A stretch of 32,321 nucleotides of DNA, from positions 1 through 32,321 of the forward strand of contig JANYAU010000004.1 in assembly GCA_025361165.1 (NCBI GenBank). Reading direction: 5' to 3'. A program made the translations under genes and the position numbers. Below are positions 15,978 to 28,317 of this stretch, in pieces. The notes under the pieces are model-generated. The model had not been told where the DNA came from and did no database searches. It was given only the letters and a program-made list of their open reading frames with translations. Positions within the stretch are counted from its first letter, which is position 1. Each line of letters starts with the position of its first letter. This DNA is from Betaproteobacteria bacterium. GTDB taxonomy: Bacteria; Pseudomonadota; Gammaproteobacteria; Burkholderiales; Thiobacteraceae.

Positions 15978-18104
15978 ATGAACGACAACGCCCTCGACCT
16001 CATACGTAATCCCGATCGACTCGACTCCCTACGCGCATTAGGTCTACTCGACACGCCTGCGGAAGAAGCATTCGACCGCTTGGCCCGATTAGCTGCGCGT
16101 CTCCTGCATACCCCCGTCGCGCTGGTGAGTTTGGTGGACGAAAATCGTCAGTTTTTCAAAAGTTGCTTCGGGCTGCCAGAACCCTGGGCAAGCTGGCGCG
16201 AAACACCCTTGTCCCATTCCTTCTGTCAGCATGTGGTGACGAGCAACGAGCCATTAGTGATCAGCGATGCGCGCATTCACCCCCAGTTGTCCACCAACCT
16301 GGCCGTCCGCGACCTAGGCGTTATCGCTTATCTCGGCATCCCGCTGACGCTGCCAAACGGACGGACTATAGGATCGTTCTGCGTGATCGATACCATCCCG
16401 CGTGCCTGGACCGAGGAAGATATTCATACGGTGCGCGATTTTGCCGCCTCGGTCATGAGTGAAATCGAATTGCGTACGCTACGCGGCAAATTAGAAGCGC
16501 GCGTTGCGGAACGGACAGCAGAACTACAACGCGCACTCGAATCCCTAAAAACTGCTCGTGCGGCGACCACCGTGGCGCAGGAGCAGCTCGGCGAAATTTT
16601 TGTGCGCATTACCGATGGCTTCGTCGCGCTCGATAAGAATTGGCGCTACACCTATGTCAACCAACGCGCAGCCGAGATGTTCGAGCGTACACCCGAAGAC
16701 TTGATCGGCAAGCCTATCTGGAGCGAATTCCCGGAGGGCGTGGGGCAGCCTTTCTATCATGCCTACCACCGCGCCTTAGCCGAGCAAGTCGCGATCACCA
16801 TTGAGGAATACTACGCCCCCTGGAAGCGCTGGTTCGAGAACCGCATCTACCCTTCGCCCGAGGGGATTTCGATTTATTTTCATGAGATCACCGAACGCAA
16901 GCGGACGGAAGCCTTGCTGAGCGGCGAGAAGCAGGTGCTAGAAATGATGGCGAAAGGCGCGCCCTTGAGCGATATCCTGACAACCATCGTGCGCAATATT
17001 GAAGCGCTGTTACCGGATATGCGCTGCTCCATTCTGTTGCTCGATGCCGATGGCGTCCACTTGCGCCACGGCGCCGCACCCAGCCTGCCGGACGCGTACA
17101 ACCGCGCTATCGACGGCGCGGAAATTGGCCCGCAAGCTGGTTCCTGCGGCACCGCGGCTTATCGCAACCAGGCGGTCATTGTCACCGACATCGCGACCGA
17201 CCCGCTGTGGGCCGATTACCGCGCACTGGCTTTGCCACACGGGCTGCGTGCTTGTTGGTCCACGCCCATACGTTCGGCGCATGGCCTGGTGTTGGGCACC
17301 TTCGCCTTGTATTACCGTGAGCCGTGCGCGCCCGGCCCGGCTGATCTCGAACTCATTGAGCGTGTCACACACCTGTCGGCTATCGCCATCGAGCGCAAGC
17401 AGGCCGAGGATCAGCTGCGCGATTTCGCGCATCAGCTCGAGCTGCTGTCGCGCCGCTTGTTGACGACACAAGAAGCCGAGCGCCGCCACATCGCGCGCGA
17501 ATTGCATGACGAGATCGGCCAACTGCTCACCGTAATAAAACTCGATTTGCAGGGCGTGTTGCGCCAGCCGGGCGTGCAGTCCGCGGTGCCAGCCCTGAAC
17601 GAAAGCATAGACACGATCGATCAATTGGTCGGTAAAGTGCGTGATCTGTCACTCAATTTGCGGCCGTCGATGTTGGACGACTTAGGATTGATACCCGCGC
17701 TACGCTGGTACGGGCAGCGCCAAGCGAAGCACCTAGGGCTCGCGATCGATTTGCGCTTACCGGCCTCCGCGCCGCGCCTGCCGGCGGAGATGGAAACCGC
17801 GTGCTTTCGCATCATTCAAGAGGCGCTGACCAATGCCGCACGCCACGCCCAGGCAACGCAAGTGACAGTGACCGTGCTCATCGGTCCACAGTACGCCGAG
17901 CTGACGGTGCGCGATAACGGTGTCGGCTTCGATGTTTCCAGCACGCAATACTCCGCGATCGCGGGCGGAGGCTTCGGCCTGCTCGGCATGCAAGAGCGTG
18001 CGCAATTGGTCGGCGGCACATTGCAACTGACGTCTACTCCCGGCGCAGGCACCTGCATTGCGGCACGATTTCCGCTGCCCATTGCCGAGGCACCACATTC
18101 GTGA
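15978..18104 (+). CDS. Cytoplasmic GAF-PAS-GAF sensor histidine kinase (HisKA_3, NarL type)
   Basis: 708 residues, no membrane segment. Domains in order: a GAF domain (about 20-165; VALVSLVDENRQFFKS, AYLGIPL, IGSFCVID), a coiled linker (about 168-205), a PAS domain (about 205-315; ITDGFVALDKNWRYTYVN, ISIYFHEITERKR), a second GAF (about 325-475; RCSILLLDADG, ACWSTPIRSAHGLVLGTFALYY), a HisKA_3 dimerisation region with the phospho-accepting histidine at 510 (ARELHDEIGQ), and an HATPase domain (NAARHAQA, DNGVGFD, GGFGLLGMQERA). The GTGA overlap with the next gene shows that the response regulator is its partner. Two GAFs and a PAS suggest a soluble intracellular signal, not identified. It starts behind a REP-like hairpin. 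Confidence 0.94.
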   Translation: MNDNALDLIRNPDRLDSLRALGLLDTPAEEAFDRLARLAARLLHTPVALVSLVDENRQFFKSCFGLPEPWASWRETPLSHSFCQHVVTSNEPLVISDARIHPQLSTNLAVRDLGVIAYLGIPLTLPNGRTIGSFCVIDTIPRAWTEEDIHTVRDFAASVMSEIELRTLRGKLEARVAERTAELQRALESLKTARAATTVAQEQLGEIFVRITDGFVALDKNWRYTYVNQRAAEMFERTPEDLIGKPIWSEFPEGVGQPFYHAYHRALAEQVAITIEEYYAPWKRWFENRIYPSPEGISIYFHEITERKRTEALLSGEKQVLEMMAKGAPLSDILTTIVRNIEALLPDMRCSILLLDADGVHLRHGAAPSLPDAYNRAIDGAEIGPQAGSCGTAAYRNQAVIVTDIATDPLWADYRALALPHGLRACWSTPIRSAHGLVLGTFALYYREPCAPGPADLELIERVTHLSAIAIERKQAEDQLRDFAHQLELLSRRLLTTQEAERRHIARELHDEIGQLLTVIKLDLQGVLRQPGVQSAVPALNESIDTIDQLVGKVRDLSLNLRPSMLDDLGLIPALRWYGQRQAKHLGLAIDLRLPASAPRLPAEMETACFRIIQEALTNAARHAQATQVTVTVLIGPQYAELTVRDNGVGFDVSSTQYSAIAGGGFGLLGMQERAQLVGGTLQLTSTPGAGTCIAARFPLPIAEAPHS

Positions 18105-18757
18105 ATGCGATCCGGGTTGTGCTGGCCGATGATCATCACCTGGTCCGCGCAGGCATCCGTTCTTTGCTGGAGACCCTCGCTGGGGTCGAAGTGGTAGCGG
18201 AGACCGGCGATGGACGCGAAGCGATCGAACTCGTGCGCAGGCACCGGCCGAATCTCGTGCTCATGGATATCACGATGGACGGTATGAACGGCCTCGATGC
18301 CACCGCGCGTCTCCTCAAGGAGTTCCCGCAACTGCGCGTCATCATTCTCTCCATGCATGCCAACGAGGAATACGTACGCCAGGCATTGCAAGCGGGCGCC
18401 GCGGCATATTTGCTCAAGGATGCCGCCACCGCCGAACTGGAGCTCGCCGTGCGCGCCGTGGCGCAAGGACAAACCTATCTTTCGCCGGCCATTTCACGCC
18501 AGGTCGTCGAAGAGTATCTGGGCGGGCAAAGCGCGCCGGCAGCGGGGCCGCTTACGCAACTTACCGCGCGCCAGCGCGAGGTGCTGCAACTCATCGCCGA
18601 GGGCAAGACCACCAAACAGACCGCGGCGCTGCTCAAGGTGAGTGTCAAGACCGTCGAGACTCATCGTGCGCAACTGATGGAACGACTCGGTATCCACGAT
18701 GTGCCGGGGCTGGTGCGCTACGCCGTGCGTCACGGGATGGTACACATCGACTCCTAA
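18101..18757 (+). CDS. NarL/FixJ-family response regulator
   Basis: 218 residues, starting at a GTG that overlaps the kinase stop in a GTGA. The receiver domain (about 4-120) has the acidic pocket (VVLADDHHLV), the phospho-accepting aspartate D56 (LVLMDITMDG), the switch residues (IILSMHANEEY) and the conserved lysine (YLLKDA). The C-terminal LuxR-type helix-turn-helix is complete (LTARQREVLQLIAEGKTTKQ, VKTVETHRAQLMERLGI). It is the expected output of the adjacent kinase. Target promoters are unknown; the adjacent c-di-GMP gene is the first to consider. Confidence 0.95.
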   Translation: MNAIRVVLADDHHLVRAGIRSLLETLAGVEVVAETGDGREAIELVRRHRPNLVLMDITMDGMNGLDATARLLKEFPQLRVIILSMHANEEYVRQALQAGAAAYLLKDAATAELELAVRAVAQGQTYLSPAISRQVVEEYLGGQSAPAAGPLTQLTARQREVLQLIAEGKTTKQTAALLKVSVKTVETHRAQLMERLGIHDVPGLVRYAVRHGMVHIDS

Positions 18758-18897
18758 GCCCTGCGGTTCACGGCTTGCGCCTGTTTCAGGTATTTAGCAG
18801 CCCTGATCTCAGGCATTACCCGATAGGCGGCGAGACGGCCCGCGCGGATACTTCTGGCTATCGACATAGGTGCGTCCTTCGCACTTGGAGCCATGCC

Positions 18898-21447
18898 ATG
18901 AATGCCAGCGCCCGCAATGAATCCCCCACCGAGTCGCCGCTAAAAGTACTGCTGGTGGATGACTCCCCGAGCTTCCTGTCTGCTGCCCAGCGGCAGCTTA
19001 GCTACCAGGCCGGTATCCAGTTTGTCGGTAGTGCCACCTCTGGCAGCGAGGCGCTCCGGCTAATCCAAGAACGCGCTCCCGATCTGGTGCTGATGGATAT
19101 CGTGATGCCGGACATGAACGGCATCGACGCCACCCGCCGCATCAAGCGTCATGCCAATGCGCCGCGAGTAGTGATGCTCACTTTGCATGACAACGCCGAG
19201 TATCGCTATCACGCGCAACTCGCGGGCGCCGATGGCTTCATTGCCAAACCCGAATTTGAGATGGCACTGCCGGCGATGATCGATCGCTTATTCAATTACT
19301 CTGCCGACGCAGAGACGCAATCTCATAGCGATGCATTGACGAAACAAACATTTGCACGGAATACAGCGCAAGAAAGCGAGGACCGCTTGCGGCTCGCGCT
19401 CGAGGCCGGCGAGGTGGGCATCTTCGACTGGAACCTCGAAACCGGCACCGTTACTTGGTCGCAAGAGCATGCGAAGCTGTTCGGGCTGCGCCTTGAGCAA
19501 TTCGATGGCACATATGCAGCCTTCGCGCGCTGCGTACACTCGGAGGATCTCCCGGCACTCGAACACGCTGTTGCCGACGCGCGCCAAACGCGCGGCATGT
19601 ATGAGCACAAGTTCCGCGTCATTTGGCCGGACGGTACGCTGCATTGGGTCTGTGGTAAGGGACGATTTTCCTATAGCGCGATAGGCCGTGCCGTGCGTAT
19701 GACCGGTATCGTGATGGACATTAGCGAGTCAGTGCATACCTTGCTCGACCTGGCAGAAAAATCCGCGCGTCTGCACGCCATTTTCAACGCCGATCCGCAA
19801 TGCATCAAACTGCTTGATGGCAACGGAATTATTCGGGAAATGAACCAATGCGGCTTGGATATCCTTGGTGTCACCGACCTACATGCCGTGATTGGAAAAT
19901 CACTGCTCGATTTTATCCTACCTCAGTATCACGAATCGGTAGCAGCATTCCTCCACGGTGCGCTGCAGGGAAATCGCAGTACGCTGGTGTTCGAGGTATA
20001 TTCCGCCGATGGCCGGCAACGCTGGGTAGAAAGCCACGCCGCCCTTCTGGACAGCCCCACCCATGGCGAAAATTTGATACTTAGCGTGACGCTGGATATA
20101 ACCGAACGTAAGCAAGCGGAAGAGCAATTAAGTTTTCTGGCGCAGCACGATGCGCTCACCGGCTTACCCAATCGTTTGTTGTTCACCGACCGTTTGCAAC
20201 AAGCCATGATCGAGGCAGAACGCCATCAGCGCTTGGCCGGCGTCGCCTTTCTCGATCTCGATAGCTTCAAAAACATCAACGATAGCCTCGGGCACGACAT
20301 CGGCGACGTAACGCTGGTGGCGGTGGCGGCACGCCTGCGCGAAGCCCTGCGCCCGGGCGATACCGTCGCGCGCCTGGGAAGCGATGAATTTGCGATCGTG
20401 TTATCCGACGTTGCTAAGGTGGAAGATACGCCGATGATCGCGCAACGCATTCTGGAAATCTTCACCGAGCCGTTTCACGTAGACGGGCGCGAAATGTTCA
20501 TCAGCGCAAGCCTCGGTGTCACGCTTTACCCGATGGACGGAAACGACGCCGAAACCTTGTTGCGCAATGCCGATACCGCGATGTACCGCGCCAAGGTGCA
20601 TGGGCGTTCCACATGCCAATTCTATACTGCCGAAATGACGCAGCGTGCCAACGAAGATATGGCGCTCGAAAGTGCATTGCGGCATGCCATTGCACGCAAG
20701 GAATTGTTGCTCCATTACCAGCCTATCGTCGATCTGAACAACGGCCGCATCCTCGGCGTGGAAGCGTTAATGCGCTGGCAGCATCCGCAACTCGGCCTTA
20801 TCCCGCCCGCGCGTTTTATACCATTGGCGGAGGAAAGCGGGCTGATCGTGCCCCTGGGTAGCTGGGCTTTGCGGCAAGCGTGCGAACAGACGCGCGCTTG
20901 GCGTAACGCCGGCTTCAACGATCTCTATGTCGCGGTCAATCTTTCTTCGCGGCAATTCCGGGAACCGGATCTGGCTAAAAGTATCGCGAAAGTTCTTACT
21001 GATACGGGTGTTGAAGGCATTCATCTGGTGCTCGAACTGACTGAGAGCATGCTGCTCACGAATATCGAAAATACGACCCAGATGATGCAGGAACTCGATG
21101 CCATGGGCGTACGCTTCGCGCTCGACGATTTCGGCACCGGCTATTCGAGTCTGAGTTATCTCAAGCGTTTTCCGATCGACGTGCTCAAAATCGATCAGTC
21201 TTTCGTGCGTGACATCACCACCGACCCTGACGATGCCGCGATTGTGCGCGCGATCATCACCATGGCGCACAGCTTGGGCATGCGCGTGGTGGCGGAAGGC
21301 GTTGAAACCCGTGAGCAGTTAAGTTTTCTTCACGCGAACAGTTGCGACGCGATGCAAGGTTATTATTTTAGTAAGCCCTTGCCGGCTAACCGGATAACAG
21401 AATTGATCGCGGGGAATACGCGGCTGGCTTTAGGATTTTGGCACTAA
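18898..21447 (+). CDS. REC-PAS-PAS-GGDEF-EAL c-di-GMP response regulator
   Basis: 849 residues from the ATG at 18898, which has GGAG seven bases before it; the longer track start is an upstream TTG without domain support. A receiver domain (about 15-130) has the DD pocket (LLVDDSPS), D67 (LVLMDIVMPDMNG) and K in FIAKPEF. Two PAS domains follow (about 160-285 and 290-415). The cyclase domain has GSDEF at 494-498, not GGDEF, a form found in several active enzymes, with an RxxD inhibitory site (RPGD) five residues before it. The phosphodiesterase domain has EAL at 622-624 plus NLSS, ELTES, DDFGTGYSS, LKIDQSFV, VAEGVET and QGYYFSKPL, all complete. I infer that the receiver is phosphorylated by the upstream kinase. 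It ends two bases before the stop of ftsB. Confidence 0.95.
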   Translation: MNASARNESPTESPLKVLLVDDSPSFLSAAQRQLSYQAGIQFVGSATSGSEALRLIQERAPDLVLMDIVMPDMNGIDATRRIKRHANAPRVVMLTLHDNAEYRYHAQLAGADGFIAKPEFEMALPAMIDRLFNYSADAETQSHSDALTKQTFARNTAQESEDRLRLALEAGEVGIFDWNLETGTVTWSQEHAKLFGLRLEQFDGTYAAFARCVHSEDLPALEHAVADARQTRGMYEHKFRVIWPDGTLHWVCGKGRFSYSAIGRAVRMTGIVMDISESVHTLLDLAEKSARLHAIFNADPQCIKLLDGNGIIREMNQCGLDILGVTDLHAVIGKSLLDFILPQYHESVAAFLHGALQGNRSTLVFEVYSADGRQRWVESHAALLDSPTHGENLILSVTLDITERKQAEEQLSFLAQHDALTGLPNRLLFTDRLQQAMIEAERHQRLAGVAFLDLDSFKNINDSLGHDIGDVTLVAVAARLREALRPGDTVARLGSDEFAIVLSDVAKVEDTPMIAQRILEIFTEPFHVDGREMFISASLGVTLYPMDGNDAETLLRNADTAMYRAKVHGRSTCQFYTAEMTQRANEDMALESALRHAIARKELLLHYQPIVDLNNGRILGVEALMRWQHPQLGLIPPARFIPLAEESGLIVPLGSWALRQACEQTRAWRNAGFNDLYVAVNLSSRQFREPDLAKSIAKVLTDTGVEGIHLVLELTESMLLTNIENTTQMMQELDAMGVRFALDDFGTGYSSLSYLKRFPIDVLKIDQSFVRDITTDPDDAAIVRAIITMAHSLGMRVVAEGVETREQLSFLHANSCDAMQGYYFSKPLPANRITELIAGNTRLALGFWH

Positions 21448-21449
21448 AC

Positions 21450-21761
21450 TTATTTCGACTGGGTTAGTGGTTTTTTTGCTGCTAGTTTCGGATCTTCCAG
21501 TACTTGGAAGAAGATCTCGTCCTGCTTTAGCATGCCGAGTTCCGTGCGGGCGCGTTCCTCGATCGCTTCGTAGCCGGTTTTCAGGTCTTTCACCTCGGCA
21601 TCCAGAGAAGCATTGCGCGCCTTGAGGCGGGTATTCTCGACATTTTGCTTGCTCAGCTCCTGATCCACTTCCCACGCTTTGAGCCAACTCCCCTTGCCGA
21701 GCCATAAGGGGTATTGCAGCGCAGCGATGAGCAAAGCCAGAGTGAGGGTGAGCAGGCGCAT
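21450..21761 (-). CDS. ftsB: Cell division protein FtsB
   Basis: 103 residues. A membrane segment at about 3-20 (LLTLTLALLIAALQYPLWLG) is followed by a periplasmic coiled coil (about 30-70; QELSKQNVENTRLKARNASL) and then the family landmark EERARTELGMLKQDEIFFQV. FtsB joins FtsL and FtsQ at the septum. It begins three bases after eno, the usual order. The tail (KLAAKKPLTQSK) is a little longer than in E. coli. Its stop lies two bases from the stop of the convergent GGDEF-EAL gene. Confidence 0.93.
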   Translation of the reverse strand: MRLLTLTLALLIAALQYPLWLGKGSWLKAWEVDQELSKQNVENTRLKARNASLDAEVKDLKTGYEAIEERARTELGMLKQDEIFFQVLEDPKLAAKKPLTQSK

Positions 21762-21764
21762 GAC

Positions 21765-25606
<3,842 letters not shown>

Positions 25607-25695
25607 TTATGATACCGCAAAAGGCGCATCCATCGGCGAAGAAACAATAACTTTCTTCCCTGCTGCTTGGGGAATGCTTCTGCGCCCAAAACATT

Positions 25696-25723
25696 TTGCC
25701 AAACCCGGCGTTTGTGAGATAAT
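25696..25723 (+). promoter_or_regulatory. Probable feoAB promoter
   Basis: TTGCCA (five of six to consensus) and GATAAT (five of six) are separated by 16 bases, and lie 43 bases before the feoA ATG. The -10 overlaps the Fur box, the usual layout for iron repression. Start of transcription not determined. Confidence 0.6.
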
Positions 25724-25736
25724 AAGAACCATTATC
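25718..25736 (+). promoter_or_regulatory. Fur box (ferric uptake regulator operator) upstream of feoA
   Basis: GATAATAAGAACCATTATC matches 16 of 19 positions of the classical Fur box GATAATGATAATCATTATC, and both outer arms are perfect. It covers the -10 of the feoAB promoter candidate, so Fur with iron would block transcription there. Confidence 0.85.
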
Positions 25737-25766
25737 ATTTAGGTTCAGGGCAAACACCCCGTCACG

Positions 25767-26000
25767 ATGACTAATCTAGCTAATTTGCAGCCCGGTGAAT
25801 CCGGCATCATCCACGCCATCCATTCCGAACAGGCGCTCTATTATCGCCTAGCCGCGCTGGGCTTTCGTATCGGCAAACGCATCGAAGTCGTGCGTAGCGC
25901 GCGCTTTCAAGGCCCCCTACATGTGCGCGTCGGCTCTACCGACATCGTGCTGCGCCGCAATGAAGCGCAGTATATCGAAATCGCTGCAAAACCCGCTTAA
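25767..26000 (+). CDS. feoA: Ferrous iron transport protein A
   Basis: 77 residues, the normal size. An SH3-like small cytoplasmic protein that works with FeoB in ferrous iron uptake. Landmarks are LANLQPGESGIIHAI, LYYRLAALGFRIGKRIEVV and GSTDIVLRRNEAQYIEI. It is the first gene after the Fur box, and feoB follows after six bases. Confidence 0.93.
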   Translation: MTNLANLQPGESGIIHAIHSEQALYYRLAALGFRIGKRIEVVRSARFQGPLHVRVGSTDIVLRRNEAQYIEIAAKPA

Positions 26001-26006
26001 TCCCGC

Positions 26007-27794
26007 GTGAAACGCATCGCCCTGTTGGGCATGCCCAATACGGGCAAATCCACTTTCTTCAATCGCATCACTGGCGCGTCCGCGCGCGTGGGTAACTGGC
26101 CCGGCGTCACCATCGATCTCATGGGCGCGAAGGTGTTGATCGGAAGCGAGATGGTGGAAATTGTCGATCTGCCCGGCATCTACGATCTGCACGGCTTCTC
26201 CGACGACGAACAAGTGGTGCGGCATTTTCTCGAAAATAACGCCATCGATATGGCGCTGATCATCCTTAATAGTTGCCAGCTCGACCGCCAGTTAAGCCTC
26301 GCCTTGCAGCTCAAACAACTGCAACTGCCCTGCCTATTACTGCTGAACATGGCGGACGAAGCCAAACGCTTCGGTGTGAGCGTGGATGCGGAAAAAATGT
26401 CGCAACAACTCGGCATGCCGGTCTTAATGATGAGCGCTAAATACGGCGAGGGGTACAAGGCAGCATTCGATGAAATCACCCGTGTTTTGCGTCATGCGCT
26501 GCCGGTTCGCCCCGAGCGCATGCGCGAAGTCTTGGCGGCCGACGATCAAATCGAACAGGCGATGGAGCAGGTGCTAAAAGACTCGGTGCATATTCCACCG
26601 CGGCTCTCGGACGATCTCACGATGCGGCTCGATCGCGTCATGCTCCATCCCTGGTTCGGCTTGCCGATTTTCTTCGGCGTGATGTATTTATTGTTTCAAG
26701 CCATTTTTCTGCTCGGCACACCGCTGCAGACCGGCGTCAACTGGGCGCTACTCGCCTTCAAAGACTATGCCCTCATACCGCTGCTGGCATCGGCACCGGC
26801 TTGGCTCTCCGGCTTGCTCATCGACGGTATTTACAACGGCGTCGGCACGGTCGCCGCGTTCGTACCCATCATCATTTTGTTTTTCTTGTTTATGGCGATC
26901 GTGGAGGATACCGGCTACCTCTCGCGCGCGGCGTTCTTGATGGATGCGCTGATGGCGCGCATGGGCTTAGACGGGCGTAGTTTCGTTATGATATTGATGG
27001 GCTTCGGCTGCAACGTGCCGGCGCTGATGGGCACACGGGTAATGCGCTCGCGCGCGTTGCGGCTGCTCACCATGCTAGTGATTCCGCTCTCGCTGTGCTC
27101 GGCGCGCCTGCAAGTCTTCATCTTCATCACCGCCGCCTTGTTCTCCCCCAAGGCCGCACCGCTGGTGCTGTTCAGCCTGTACTTGGTCAGTTTTAGCGCC
27201 GCCTTTCTGACGGCGGTCTTGTTCAAGCGCCGCTTGGTGAGCCACGAACCGTTCGTGTTGGAATTGCCGCCCTATCGCTTCCCGACGCTACGCCAAATGG
27301 TGTTGCGCGGCTGGCACGAGGTGCGACATTTTCTCCATCGCGCGACTAAATTCATTGTCGCCGGTGTGGTCCTGGTGTGGCTCTTGACCCATTTTCCCAG
27401 CGGCGTCGCCCCGGGCAGCAGCGCTACCTGGGCCGGGGATATCGGCGCCTTACTGGGACCGATACTGGACCCAGTGGGGATTAACCACCAACTGGCGATT
27501 GCCCTGATCTTCGGCTTCGTCGCCAAAGAAATCGTCATCGGCTCGCTCGCCGTCATTTACGGCATGGAAGGCGCGGCGCTGACGCATCACATGGCGGCCA
27601 GCCTGGACTGGGTGCAAGCGTATAGCTTCATGCTGTTCACCCTCATCTACACGCCTTGCTTGTCCACCGTCGCTACCCTCAAGAACGAATCGAAAAGCTG
27701 GCGCTTCGTCGCCACTTCGCTCGCTTGGTCTATCGGGCTGGCCTGGGTCGTGAGTTTCGCGTTTTATCAAACGGCACGGGCGCTGGGTTACTAG
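26007..27794 (+). CDS. feoB: Ferrous iron transporter FeoB, compact form
   Basis: 595 residues from a GTG start, shorter than the E. coli protein of about 770. The N-terminal G-protein domain has G1 (GMPNTGKST), G2 threonine in NWPGVTID, G3 (DLPGIYDL), G4 as NMAD and a G5-like SAKYGEG. The membrane part has the two Gate regions, with GFGCNVPALMGTRVM, FVAKEIVIGSL and TPCLSTVATLKNE, and about eight membrane segments ending at YQTARALGY. The reduced length seems to come from shorter loops and no C-terminal extension, not from truncation, since all core motifs are present. No feoC is visible. Likely Fur-repressed through the box upstream of feoA. Confidence 0.93.
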   Translation: MKRIALLGMPNTGKSTFFNRITGASARVGNWPGVTIDLMGAKVLIGSEMVEIVDLPGIYDLHGFSDDEQVVRHFLENNAIDMALIILNSCQLDRQLSLALQLKQLQLPCLLLLNMADEAKRFGVSVDAEKMSQQLGMPVLMMSAKYGEGYKAAFDEITRVLRHALPVRPERMREVLAADDQIEQAMEQVLKDSVHIPPRLSDDLTMRLDRVMLHPWFGLPIFFGVMYLLFQAIFLLGTPLQTGVNWALLAFKDYALIPLLASAPAWLSGLLIDGIYNGVGTVAAFVPIIILFFLFMAIVEDTGYLSRAAFLMDALMARMGLDGRSFVMILMGFGCNVPALMGTRVMRSRALRLLTMLVIPLSLCSARLQVFIFITAALFSPKAAPLVLFSLYLVSFSAAFLTAVLFKRRLVSHEPFVLELPPYRFPTLRQMVLRGWHEVRHFLHRATKFIVAGVVLVWLLTHFPSGVAPGSSATWAGDIGALLGPILDPVGINHQLAIALIFGFVAKEIVIGSLAVIYGMEGAALTHHMAASLDWVQAYSFMLFTLIYTPCLSTVATLKNESKSWRFVATSLAWSIGLAWVVSFAFYQTARALGY

Positions 27795-27842
27795 CTCTCG
27801 GCCGTAGTCATTCGCCGCGTTCGCACGTATGATTCCGCGACT

Positions 27843-28262
27843 GTGGATCACGAACAAGTATTCGCTCTTGCCCTTACCCCAGATTCGCCCGAAACTTGGA
27901 ACAATCTGGGCAACGCTTTGCAGCATTTGTATCGCCTGAATGAAGCGGAATCGGCCTATCGCCAAGCACTTGCGCTCAAGCCGAATTTCGCCGATGCCTG
28001 GTACAACTTGGGCACGGTGCGTGGGTCTATCGGAATTGATACAAATAGTTTTGCGGAATATGAAACACTTGCGTTGCGTCTGGCAAGCGAGCCCATGCAC
28101 CTCCGTGCAATAAAGCATTGCTTGCTCGAAAATCGTGCCTTTGCACCGTTATTCGACGCGCCGAAGACGGTGCGCAATCTAGAACGCGCTTACCTACAAA
28201 TGCTCATGCAGTGGATTGCAGGCAATCCAGCTATCAGCTTCGACGTATCCGCTACCCACTAA
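27843..28262 (+). pseudogene. Internally deleted TPR/O-GlcNAc-transferase-family protein (remnant)
   Basis: 139 residues from a GTG start. Residues 8-60 form TPR repeats (TWNNLGNALQ, EAESAYRQALALKP, ADAWYNLG). Residues about 68-135 resemble the extreme C-terminus of TPR-linked O-GlcNAc-transferase-like proteins (FAEYETLALRLASEP, then LFDAPKTVRNLERAYLQM). The several hundred residues that would hold the catalytic glycosyltransferase domain are absent between them, yet the frame stays open. The simplest reading is a large in-frame deletion leaving a probably inactive stub; a real small TPR protein remains possible. It follows feoB by 48 bases and converges on cheB. The C-terminal likeness is from memory of the family and not from a search. 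Confidence 0.55.
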
Positions 28263-28317
28263 CTCACAGTCACCTATTGCGATACCTCACTCCGCTCCGC
28301 TCACCGGGAAGCCAAGA

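Noticed and set aside
25638-25658. 7-bp inverted repeat GAAGAAA/TTTCTTC in the pyrG leader
   Set aside because: A-T-rich purine/pyrimidine stretch with a 7-base loop; no T-run or alternative structure that would support attenuation.
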